Assembly: GCA_025351145.1 (NCBI GenBank)
Contig: JANXWM010000156.1
Location: forward strand, 1 to 5,694
Length of the DNA stretch: 5,694 nucleotides
Direction: 5' to 3'
From: Chitinophagaceae bacterium
Lineage (GTDB): Bacteria > Bacteroidota > Bacteroidia > Chitinophagales > Chitinophagaceae
Each line of letters opens with the position of its first letter. Positions within the stretch are counted from its first letter, which is position 1. Shown here one piece after another: positions 1 through 5,694 of the stretch. Under the pieces are notes generated by a model. The model had not been told where the DNA came from, made no database searches, and saw nothing but the letters and a program-made list of their open reading frames with translations. The translations under genes were made by a program, and so were the position numbers.

Positions 1-1841
1 CCATTCCTATACTATTACTTGCATTTATTCTTTTGCTGACCATGAATTGTTTCGCACAACAACAAACTAAAGAAACCGACACCCTTACAAAAAAGAATCA
101 CAATATTTTTCAATTCGCCATTAACGCTGTAACCCGCAGCCCAGAAGATTCTGCAAAGCAGGCTGCCATATTAAACGTAAAAAGCGAAGAAGTGTTTATG
201 CCTTACCGGGGCAAAATTATCAGGCACATTATCATCCAGAAGTTTGGCTTTGAAAAAACTTTCCTTGATACTTCAAAAAGCCTGGAATACAAAGGCACAA
301 GGCTATTGAACAGCTTACACAGAAACACAAGAAAAAAGATTATACAAAATAATCTTTTTATTAAAGAAAATTCAGCTCTCAATCCTTATGAATTAGCGGA
401 CAATGAGCGGTTCCTCCGTTCGCTTGAATACATTCAGGATGCACGTATACTCGTTAAAAAAATTAAAGGTGAAAAAGATTCGGTAGATATCGTTGTAATT
501 ACCAAAGACCTCTTCAGTATTAAGTTTGAACTCAATGATTTAAGTACCAACCGCTTTAAAGCAAAACTGGGCGACGTAAATGTAGCTGGCGAAGGGCAAA
601 AAGTTCAGGTTATAACCTTGCTGCAGCAATCACGCAGTCCTGCATTTGGCTATGAATTACTGTACTCAAAAAACAATATCAGCAACACTTTTATTAACGG
701 CACAGCAGGTTACACGACCATTAACCCCGACCTTACTTACCATGCCGAAGATGAACATGCATGGTATGTAAATTTCGAAAGGCCGCTTATATCGCAATAT
801 ATTCACGTGGCCGGTGCGCTTACCGTTTCGCATAACCAAACTGATAACAATTATCATAAAGCAGATAGCCTGTTTTATAATTACAGCTATAACACTTACG
901 ATGGATGGCTGGGTTATAACCTTGGCGTAAGAAAACATGAACAGGGCGATAAAATTTATAACCGCACATTTGTAAGTGCCCGTTATTTAAACAATCATTT
1001 TGCGGTGCAGCCATACCAGTTAACCGAACCCTATAATTTCAGGTACGATAATAAGCAGGCAGTGCTTGGCCAGTTTACTTTTTTCAGGCAACGGTTTTAC
1101 AAAACCAATTACATTTATGGCTTTGGTACAACAGAAGATATTCCGCTTGGTTACAACATTGCAGTAACAGGCGGCATGTATAAACAAAGCGATCTTAAAA
1201 GACCTTATATCGGTATCAACATAAACCGTTATGTTATTACAGGCAATGGTCATTTCGTTCAATATTTTTTACGCACCGGGAGTTTCTTTAAAGATCATCA
1301 ACTGCAGGATGCAGGAGTATTGGCAGGCGCCAGTATGTTCAGCAGAATTATTTTGTTCAGAAACCTTAAAATGCGGCAATATTTAAGTCTTAGTTATACC
1401 AAACAATTCAACAGGCTGGCTTTAGATCCGCTAAGAATTAATACCCCGTTTGGCCTGCGTTATTTTAATTCAGATTCAGCAACCGGCAGTCAGCGCATAA
1501 GCCTGCACACTGAAACTTTTTTCTTTCTCAACGGCAAAATACTGGGCTTCAAGTTTGCTCCTTTTGCCTTTGCAGACGGCACTTTTCTTACACCTGAAAA
1601 CGAGGCATTTTCCAAATCAGGTTTTTATTCTGGGTTGGGCGGCGGCGTTCGTATGCGCAACGAAAACCTTGTTTTCAATACTGTTGAATTAAGACTTATT
1701 TATTTTCCGCGCAATGTAGAAGGCAACACATCGTTTAAGCTCACGCTCTCTGCCAACATACGTTTCAGGTACAACAGCAACTATGTAAAAGCGCCAGATA
1801 TTGTTCAGCTCAATAATGATGATTACAATAATATTTATTAA
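1..1841 (+). CDS. Outer-membrane beta-barrel protein with POTRA-like N-terminal segment (5'-partial)
   Basis: The reading frame is already open at the window edge. Bases 3-56 encode a hydrophobic stretch (IPILLLAFILLLTMN) followed by CFA-QQQ, the core and probable signal-peptidase I site of an export signal, so the true start lies before base 1. The TTG at 33 and ATG at 42 fall inside the signal peptide and are unlikely starts. At least 612 codons are present. Roughly bases 204-530 read like a POTRA-type module: strand, helix, a second helix with LADNERFLRSLEYIQDARI, then paired strands with DSVDIVVITKDLFSI, as in Omp85/BamA/TamA-type proteins. From about base 540 to 1790 the protein has alternating polar and aromatic strands rich in Y, F, N and G with no long hydrophobic helix, typical of an outer-membrane barrel. 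It ends in an unusual polar tail (LNNDDYNNIY) after the likely last strand. The Omp85-like assignment rests on motif resemblance; the substrate is unknown. It converges with the minus-strand genes and shows no evident link to the kdp genes. Confidence 0.82.
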   Translation, partial: IPILLLAFILLLTMNCFAQQQTKETDTLTKKNHNIFQFAINAVTRSPEDSAKQAAILNVKSEEVFMPYRGKIIRHIIIQKFGFEKTFLDTSKSLEYKGTRLLNSLHRNTRKKIIQNNLFIKENSALNPYELADNERFLRSLEYIQDARILVKKIKGEKDSVDIVVITKDLFSIKFELNDLSTNRFKAKLGDVNVAGEGQKVQVITLLQQSRSPAFGYELLYSKNNISNTFINGTAGYTTINPDLTYHAEDEHAWYVNFERPLISQYIHVAGALTVSHNQTDNNYHKADSLFYNYSYNTYDGWLGYNLGVRKHEQGDKIYNRTFVSARYLNNHFAVQPYQLTEPYNFRYDNKQAVLGQFTFFRQRFYKTNYIYGFGTTEDIPLGYNIAVTGGMYKQSDLKRPYIGININRYVITGNGHFVQYFLRTGSFFKDHQLQDAGVLAGASMFSRIILFRNLKMRQYLSLSYTKQFNRLALDPLRINTPFGLRYFNSDSATGSQRISLHTETFFFLNGKILGFKFAPFAFADGTFLTPENEAFSKSGFYSGLGGGVRMRNENLVFNTVELRLIYFPRNVEGNTSFKLTLSANIRFRYNSNYVKAPDIVQLNNDDYNNIY

Positions 1842-1872
1842 TTTTTTGTACCCGGCTTTAGCAATTCTATGA

Positions 1873-1968
1873 AGCTTTCGTTGCGTCGCACTCTTTTACG
1901 TTCGGATTGGGGATGGAGCTTTACCGAAGCGTAGGTTTTACCACATAGGCACATAGAAACATGGGTAC
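1873..1968 (+). repeat. Dispersed intergenic repeat, copy 1
   Basis: This 96-bp element lies in the gap between the barrel gene and the convergent membrane-protein gene. It begins AGCTTTCGTTGCGTCGCACT, has GGAGCTTTACCGAAGCG in the middle, and ends in an octamer array (ACATAGGC, ACATAGAA, ACATGGGT). By eye it matches the reverse complement of 2591-2687 with about 8 mismatches and one single-base indel, roughly 91% identity. Similarity to copy 3 suggests the left edge may extend to about 1864. The rest of the 180-bp gap holds only purine-rich tracts (1971-1987 and 2004-2015). An open frame crosses the element on the minus strand, but the indel breaks the shared frame relative to copy 2, so I treat the repeat as non-coding. 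Confidence 0.88.
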
Positions 1969-2021
1969 ACAAAGAGGAGGAGGGGAATTTCTTTTGATTA
2001 CTTAAGAGGGGGAAGTTTTTA

Positions 2022-2504
2022 TTATCCGAATTCTTCATTCATAATTTGCAAAGCTTTTTCCGTTTCCAACTGCCCGCCAGATAAAGAACCTGGAAGCATA
2101 ATTAATCTTCGTTTTGTTTGTCCATTTTCGTTTTGAAAGTGTACAATAAAATAAGCACGTGTTACTCCTGTAACTGCTTTTTTAAATTCAATCTTTTTGA
2201 TTTTATCTCTGTCAATTACAGGTGTTGCAGAATTATTTAAGCTTTTAAAAATTCCAAATATTAACAACAGTGCAAGTATAATGAATAGAGAAGCAGGTAC
2301 GGTTTGTCCTTTATTAAAACCTTTGATTGCAAGGGAGAATAGTACTATTGAAATAAGTCCATAAATAATTAACGGTCTTGAAATGTTGTTTCCTATTGTC
2401 ACTTTTGAAATATTTCCAATAACTCCGTCTCTTGTCAAAACAATTTTGTCTTGCAATATGTGACAGTATCCAGTCTTGGTTTTAAATACTTTTTCTGTGT
2501 CCAT
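2022..2504 (-). CDS. Small two-TM membrane protein, unknown function
   Basis: This gene encodes 160 residues. The order is a polar N-terminus (residues 1-40, containing CHILQDKIVLTRDG), two hydrophobic helices at about 43-60 and 69-86 joined by a short loop (KGFNKGQTVP), and a cytoplasmic-looking C-terminal half with KIKKIEFKKAVTG, a strand pair (AYFIVHFQNENGQTKRRLIMLPG) and a final helix (LETEKALQIMNEEFG). Strand-pair segments either side of a TM hairpin recall bacterial PH-like membrane proteins, but that is only an impression. There are no catalytic motifs. I recall similar short Bacteroidota proteins that are uncharacterised. The start at 2504 is supported by a Bacteroidota-type promoter just upstream; there is no Shine-Dalgarno. 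The DNA is about 29% G+C over 2101-2460, against about 45% in neighbouring genes, and it sits between inverted repeat copies. Both facts suggest a separate origin. Confidence 0.78.
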   Translation of the reverse strand: MDTEKVFKTKTGYCHILQDKIVLTRDGVIGNISKVTIGNNISRPLIIYGLISIVLFSLAIKGFNKGQTVPASLFIILALLLIFGIFKSLNNSATPVIDRDKIKKIEFKKAVTGVTRAYFIVHFQNENGQTKRRLIMLPGSLSGGQLETEKALQIMNEEFG

Positions 2505-2522
2505 ATAAAATACCCGTTAACT

Positions 2523-2554
2523 CAAAACTAAACGAACTAAATAGTCTTACCAAA
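2523..2554 (-). promoter_or_regulatory. Bacteroidota-type promoter for the two-TM protein gene
   Basis: Read on the minus strand, TTTG (2554-2551) is followed by 20 nt and then TAGTTTTG (2530-2523). This fits the known Bacteroidota primary-sigma consensus of a -33 TTTG and a -7 TAnnTTTG box at about 19-21 nt spacing. Transcription would start near 2516-2518, giving a leader of only about 12-14 nt before the ATG at 2504. The -33 box overlaps the T-tract of a small hairpin. The match is exact, but the motif is short. Confidence 0.6.
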
Positions 2555-2569
2555 AAGCCGGTTACCGGT
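2552..2569 (-). terminator. Possible weak terminator after the kinase gene
   Basis: On the minus strand CCGG-TAA-CCGG forms a 4-bp all-GC stem with a 3-nt loop (5 bp with a closing G-T pair), followed by a C and then five T residues. It lies about 165 nt after the kinase stop codon, beyond repeat copy 2. The stem is very short, so termination would be inefficient. The T-tract also overlaps the -33 promoter box of the next gene, so the similarity may be accidental. Confidence 0.25.
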
Positions 2570-2590
2570 ACTCATGCTGTATTCCTATGC

Positions 2591-2687
2591 GTACCTATGT
2601 TTCTATGTGCCTATGTGGTAAAAACATTCGCTGCGGTAAAGCTCCATTCCCAATCCAAAAGTACAAGAGTGCGACGCAACGAAAGCT
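2591..2687 (-). repeat. Dispersed intergenic repeat, copy 2 (inverted relative to copy 1)
   Basis: This 97-bp copy reads on the minus strand from AGCTTTCGTTGCGTCGCACT (starting at 2687) to the octamer array ACATAGGC-ACATAGAA-ACATAGGT ending near 2591. It begins 46 nt after the stop of the histidine-kinase gene, as copy 1 begins 31 nt after the stop of the barrel gene, so both have the same orientation relative to the gene they follow. It differs from copy 1 by about 8 substitutions and one extra T in the run before TACCACATAGG. The plus-strand open frame that starts inside it (MRTYVSMCLCGK) and runs antisense into the kinase gene is not a credible gene. Confidence 0.88.
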
Positions 2688-2733
2688 CAATCCATATTCT
2701 TCAGATTGGCTCAATATAATTCCAATAAAAAAT

Positions 2734-4440
2734 TTACGCTGTTTGGGCTTTATCAACATTAAGGTTAAACGAAAAAGTGCTGCCTTCGCCAATTTTGCTT
2801 TCTACCCAAACATGACCGCCCTGAGCTTCAATAAACTCTTTAGAAATTGCAAGGCCAAGGCCCGTGCCGCTGTGCTCCTGCGAGCCGGAGATTTTAAAAT
2901 ATCGGTCGAATATTTTTGAAAGAAATTTTTCATCAATGCCTTTTCCGCGGTCTGTTACAGCAAATTCAACTGCATCATTTTTTTTATAAACAGCAACTTC
3001 TATATCCGCAGACTCTGAAGAATATTTTATGGCATTGGTTAAATAATTAATGAGTACCCACGAAGTTTTTTCTGCATCAGCAAGAACTGCGGGCAAGCCC
3101 TGCTGCAAATTTGTATGCATGTGCAGTTTCTTTTGTTGAGCCTGAAACTGCACCGCCTGTAATGATTGCTGCACAATATCGCCGGCATGGGTAGCCTGTA
3201 GTTTTAACTGTATGTTTCCTGTTTCTACCTGCGACATATTTAAAAGCTCGCCCGTTATTTTCAACAGCCTGTCGCTGTCATCCGCAATACTTTTGAGCAG
3301 CTCCTGTTGTTCGGTGTTCAAATCCCCCACCCTGCTGTCTTTCAGCAGTTGCGCACTCATTTTTATAGAAGAAATGGGCGTTTTTAATTCGTGCGAAACG
3401 GTGGCTATAAAATTTGTTTTGGCTTCGTTTAATTCGCGGAAAGATGTAACGTTGCGCAGCACAATTACATTGCCTATAACCTGTGCGTTGTTGGTTACAT
3501 TTAATACATCTTTTATAAAATAACTTTCTTTATTATCGGCATAAATCTTCAGTTCTTTTTGCATATCATCTTCCTGTAAAAGCGTACGCATCAGGTCGTT
3601 CGTTAAAGCCACATCAGGTGCATATTTTCCGGTAATTTCTTTTTCTTTTAACCCAAGTAATTTTTCGGCAACAGCATTAAGAAAAAGGATTTTTCTTTTT
3701 TCATCAAATCCAATAATACCGTCTTTCATCTGGTTAATGATGGTTTCTATCCTGCTCTTTTCAAATTTTATCTGGGCAAGATTGCTGTTCTCATAATCGT
3801 CAAGGTTAGCCGCCATTGTATTAAAGGCATTGGCAAGTTCGCTAAATTCATCATCCTGCTTTAAGTAAATACGTTTACGGTAATTCTTCCTGGATATTTC
3901 GCTGATACCTTCGGCCAAAGCACGGATTGGATTAGCAATAACACCGGGAAAATTAACAACAATGGTAAAAGCGATCAACGTTGTTACAGAAAAAATAATG
4001 GTAAGCCATAGGTTTGCATCGCTTGCAGTTTTTTGTGCTACTGCATTTTTTTGAAGAATAGCATTCTGGTTAAGGTCGTTGATTACCTGTATGCTTTGCC
4101 GTATCTGCGGGTAGTTGGATACATCAGCGGGGTTTGCCAGCAGTTCATTAAAATTCTTGCGTAAGTCAGTGGTGGCTTCTCTTTCGCCCGGTTCTGTAAT
4201 GTTGGCTTCCTGCTTTTTAAGGTTATCTTCAAATAGCTTTTTTGCATTTTGCTTCAGGGGAATATCTTCCAAAGCTTTCAGCATATTGTTGCAGTAGACA
4301 AGCGACTCATGGTTATTCTTCAGCACATTTTGAGAATCGTTACTAAGCCTGTTGATATAAAAAATACCCAGTATGCCAAATGCGAGTATCACCACAAAAA
4401 GAAAGGAGAGGCCAAGTGATAATTTTGTTTTCAGTTTCAT
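2734..4440 (-). CDS. Sensor histidine kinase (TM-HAMP-PAS-HisKA-HATPase), partner of split KdpD
   Basis: This 568-residue inner-membrane kinase autophosphorylates and passes phosphate to a response regulator that is not in the window. Domains in order: TM1 (about 8-29), a periplasmic helical region (30-143), TM2 (144-166), HAMP (about 167-218, with NPIRALAEGI), PAS (about 228-335, with GIIGFDEKRKILFLNAVAEKLLG), HisKA with SHELKTP and phospho-acceptor His350, and HATPase_c with N box NYLTNAIKYS (Asn465/Asn469), G1 DRGKG (497-501), F box FDRYF and G2 SGTGLGLA (524-531). All catalytic motifs look intact. The ATG is separated by 1 nt from the stop of the upstream KdpD gene (TAA-T-ATG), so the two are co-transcribed and probably translationally coupled. 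In E. coli one 894-residue KdpD carries both the sensing and kinase parts; here the kinase is separate and has a periplasmic domain that E. coli KdpD lacks. The role in potassium control is inferred from this linkage. Confidence 0.93.
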   Translation of the reverse strand: MKLKTKLSLGLSFLFVVILAFGILGIFYINRLSNDSQNVLKNNHESLVYCNNMLKALEDIPLKQNAKKLFEDNLKKQEANITEPGEREATTDLRKNFNELLANPADVSNYPQIRQSIQVINDLNQNAILQKNAVAQKTASDANLWLTIIFSVTTLIAFTIVVNFPGVIANPIRALAEGISEISRKNYRKRIYLKQDDEFSELANAFNTMAANLDDYENSNLAQIKFEKSRIETIINQMKDGIIGFDEKRKILFLNAVAEKLLGLKEKEITGKYAPDVALTNDLMRTLLQEDDMQKELKIYADNKESYFIKDVLNVTNNAQVIGNVIVLRNVTSFRELNEAKTNFIATVSHELKTPISSIKMSAQLLKDSRVGDLNTEQQELLKSIADDSDRLLKITGELLNMSQVETGNIQLKLQATHAGDIVQQSLQAVQFQAQQKKLHMHTNLQQGLPAVLADAEKTSWVLINYLTNAIKYSSESADIEVAVYKKNDAVEFAVTDRGKGIDEKFLSKIFDRYFKISGSQEHSGTGLGLAISKEFIEAQGGHVWVESKIGEGSTFSFNLNVDKAQTA

Positions 4441-4441
4441 A

Positions 4442-5569
4442 TTATGACAAGATTACAATATCAATTTCCGATTCAGACAGTTTATGAAGCAATTGATTAA
4501 AAACAGCAGTACTTAATATTACATTAAACAATGTTAAATGCGGCTTGCCTATACAAATAGTGGTAACCTCTTTTTGTTCTGCAATCTCAATAATACCTTT
4601 GGCAATGTTGCTGCTTTTAACCCTTATTATTTCTGCACCAAGTTCTGTTGCCAGTTTAAAGTTATTGATTAAATGCCGCTGCGCAGCAAGGCCAATTTTA
4701 TCGCCATCTTCTTTAGGGGTTTGTACATAAAGCAAATACCAGTTTGAATTGTAATAAGCGGCAAGCCTTGCTGTTTTGCGTATCACTTTTTTTGCAATCT
4801 CATGGTTGCTGCTGATGCAGGCTAAAAATCTTTCCTGCCGCAAATGTGTATTGCGCGGAAGTTCTGTTTCAATCTTTCTTTCTACTGCAGATGCTACTTC
4901 TTTTAATGCAAGTTCACGTAGTTGTAATATTCTTTCACTCTGAAAAAAATTCTTTAAAGCGATTTCAATTTTATCAGGTGTATAAATCTTCCCTTCTTTT
5001 AAACGTGTTACCAGTTCATCTGCGGTAAGATCAATGTTTACCACTTCATCAGCCTGGCGCAAAACACTGTCTGGTATACGTTCTGCCACATCAATGCCGG
5101 TAATTTCTTTTACTTCGCCATAGAGGCTTTCTATATGCTGAATGTTCACGGCGCTTATTACATTGATGCCTGCATCAAGAATATCCATTACATCCTGCCA
5201 GCGTTTTTCGTTCTTGCTGCCTTCAATATTTGTGTGCGCCAGTTCATCAACAATTACAATTTCAGGATGCAGGTTTATCACTGCCTGCACATCTAATTCT
5301 TCCAGTTCTTTGCCCTTATAAAAAAGTTTTCTTCTGGGTATCACGGGCAGCCCTTCAAGCAGTTCGTGCGTTTCTTTGCGGTTATGGGTTTCTATGTAAC
5401 CGATCTTCACATCAACACCGTTGCGCAGCAAAGTTTTTGCTTCCTGCAGCATGCGATAAGTCTTGCCCACACCGGCGCTCATGCCAATATAAATTTTAAA
5501 CTTACCGCGCCGCGACTTGCGGATAAGTTCTAAAAAATGCTGTACATTATTTTCTTTTTCGGTTTGCAT
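4442..5569 (-). CDS. kdpD: KdpD N-terminal sensor protein (KdpD + USP domains, no kinase)
   Basis: This soluble protein of 375 residues corresponds to the cytoplasmic N-terminal part of KdpD, the potassium/turgor sensor. Numbered from the Met at 5569: Walker A GMSAGVGKT (29-37), the KdpD signature GYIETHNRKET (57-67), Walker B IVIVDELAHTN (104-114), NIQHIESLYGEV, then LKEGKIYTPDKIEIALKNFF (about 190-209), and a universal-stress-protein-like domain (245-375) ending DIVILS. The membrane segments and kinase domain of full-length KdpD are absent and are replaced by the separate kinase gene 1 nt downstream. An ATG at 5578 adds only MGL, but it abuts a CCCCTAAAGGGG palindrome. The ATG at 5569 has AGGGG about 9 nt upstream and is the more natural start. 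The c-di-AMP motif known from S. aureus KdpD (SxS, 20 residues, FTAxY) is not matched: SSN (253-255) and WYLLY (277-281) occupy those places. kdpFABC would be expected upstream, beyond the window. Confidence 0.93.
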   Translation of the reverse strand: MQTEKENNVQHFLELIRKSRRGKFKIYIGMSAGVGKTYRMLQEAKTLLRNGVDVKIGYIETHNRKETHELLEGLPVIPRRKLFYKGKELEELDVQAVINLHPEIVIVDELAHTNIEGSKNEKRWQDVMDILDAGINVISAVNIQHIESLYGEVKEITGIDVAERIPDSVLRQADEVVNIDLTADELVTRLKEGKIYTPDKIEIALKNFFQSERILQLRELALKEVASAVERKIETELPRNTHLRQERFLACISSNHEIAKKVIRKTARLAAYYNSNWYLLYVQTPKEDGDKIGLAAQRHLINNFKLATELGAEIIRVKSSNIAKGIIEIAEQKEVTTICIGKPHLTLFNVILSTAVFNQLLHKLSESEIDIVILS

Positions 5570-5578
5570 AAGCCCCAT

Positions 5579-5590
5579 CCCCTAAAGGGG
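5579..5590. repeat. CCCCTAAAGGGG short palindrome at the kdpD 5' end
   Basis: This inverted repeat (4-bp GC arms, TAAA loop) ends directly at the upstream ATG of kdpD. CCCTAAAGGG-type palindromes are common intergenic motifs in Bacteroidota genomes as I recall them. In the kdpD transcript it could form a small hairpin beside the ribosome site, with the GGGG arm serving as a Shine-Dalgarno-like stretch for the ATG at 5569. I see no TAnnTTTG box between here and the window end, so kdpD may be transcribed from further upstream. Confidence 0.5.
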
Positions 5591-5631
5591 TGTATTAAAA
5601 GATTATTTACCCATCTGTATTACTGCTATTA

Positions 5632-5694
5632 AGCTTCTGTTGCGTCGCACTCTTGTACGTTCAGAACGTTTACTGAGCTTTTACCGAAGCGAAC
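5632..5694 (+). repeat. Dispersed intergenic repeat, copy 3 (diverged, cut by window end)
   Basis: This is a third family member in the same orientation as copy 1. It shares AGCTT, then GTTGCGTCGCACTCTTGTAC and GTTC, and later GAGCTTTTACCGAAGCG, with a replaced stretch between them (AGAACGTTTACT against GGATTGGGGATG in copy 1). The ACATAGG octamer part would lie beyond the window. Inside it is a 13-nt palindrome, ACGTTC-A-GAACGT (5657-5669), which copies 1 and 2 lack. It occupies the region upstream of kdpD, where otherwise only the CCCCTAAAGGGG palindrome is visible. Confidence 0.75.

Noticed and set aside
33..44. TTG (33) or ATG (42) as the start of the barrel protein
   Set aside because: The frame is open to the window edge and encodes the hydrophobic core of a signal peptide, so the start must lie further upstream.
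48..56. Lipoprotein box at the Cys of TMNC
   Set aside because: The residues before the Cys (T-M-N) do not fit the lipobox [LVI][ASTVI][GAS]C. An ordinary signal-peptidase I site after CFA is more likely.
820..1262. Minus-strand open frames inside the barrel gene
   Set aside because: They are antisense to a clearly coding frame, Cys- and Tyr-rich in a way typical of shadow translations, and have no recognisable domain.
1826..1848. Terminator after the barrel gene
   Set aside because: The only inverted repeat (AATAA-TAT-TTATT) is all A/T and overlaps the coding end. A T-run follows, but there is no stable stem.
1838..2038. Minus-strand open frame of 66 codons containing VSMCLCGK
   Set aside because: It consists mostly of repeat copy 1 and overlaps the ends of two real genes. 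Copy 2 encodes the same VSMCLCGK start but the single-base indel then shifts its frame, so no protein is conserved.
1873..2687. CRISPR array or toxin-antitoxin unit around the small gene
   Set aside because: There are only two inverted repeat copies without regular spacers, and one two-TM protein without a partner gene.
1862..2698. Target-site duplication flanking the inverted repeat pair
   Set aside because: The bases just outside the pair (CAATTCTATGA on the left, CAATCCATATT on the right) agree at only 5 of 11 positions, so no duplication is supported.
2587..2919. Plus-strand open frame of 110 codons
   Set aside because: It starts in repeat copy 2 and runs antisense through the conserved ATPase end of the histidine kinase; it is a shadow frame.

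Overview
The window looks like chromosomal DNA from a Bacteroidota bacterium, probably near the Chitinophagaceae; that placement is an inference. Three things point there: a KdpD split into a short ATPase/USP protein plus a separate histidine kinase, a promoter of the Bacteroidota type (TTTG, 20 nt, TAGTTTTG), and start codons with little or no Shine-Dalgarno sequence. The main genes have about 42-48% G+C in the lines I counted by eye.

Layout from left to right. (1) Bases 1-1841, plus strand: a large outer-membrane protein whose 5' end lies outside the window. It has a signal peptide, a POTRA-like periplasmic segment and a long beta-barrel region. (2) Bases 1842-2021: a gap holding copy 1 of a roughly 96-bp dispersed repeat. 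(3) Bases 2022-2504, minus strand: a 160-residue protein with two membrane segments and unknown function, on distinctly AT-rich DNA (about 29% G+C over 2101-2460) and with its own recognisable promoter. (4) Bases 2505-2733: a gap holding that promoter, a weak terminator-like hairpin and copy 2 of the repeat, inverted relative to copy 1. (5) Bases 2734-4440, minus strand: a membrane-bound HAMP-PAS histidine kinase. (6) Bases 4442-5569, minus strand, with only 1 nt before the kinase gene: the KdpD N-terminal protein. (7) Bases 5570-5694: a short CCCC/GGGG palindrome and a third, diverged copy of the repeat that runs off the window.

The two kdp-type genes form one transcription unit and presumably control potassium uptake (KdpFABC). 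The transporter genes and a response regulator are not in the window. The most unusual structure is the family of dispersed repeats that occupies every intergenic gap. Copies 1 and 2 face each other around the AT-rich membrane-protein gene, and each starts 31-46 nt after the stop codon of the gene upstream of it. I see no transposase, CRISPR array, tRNA or rRNA.
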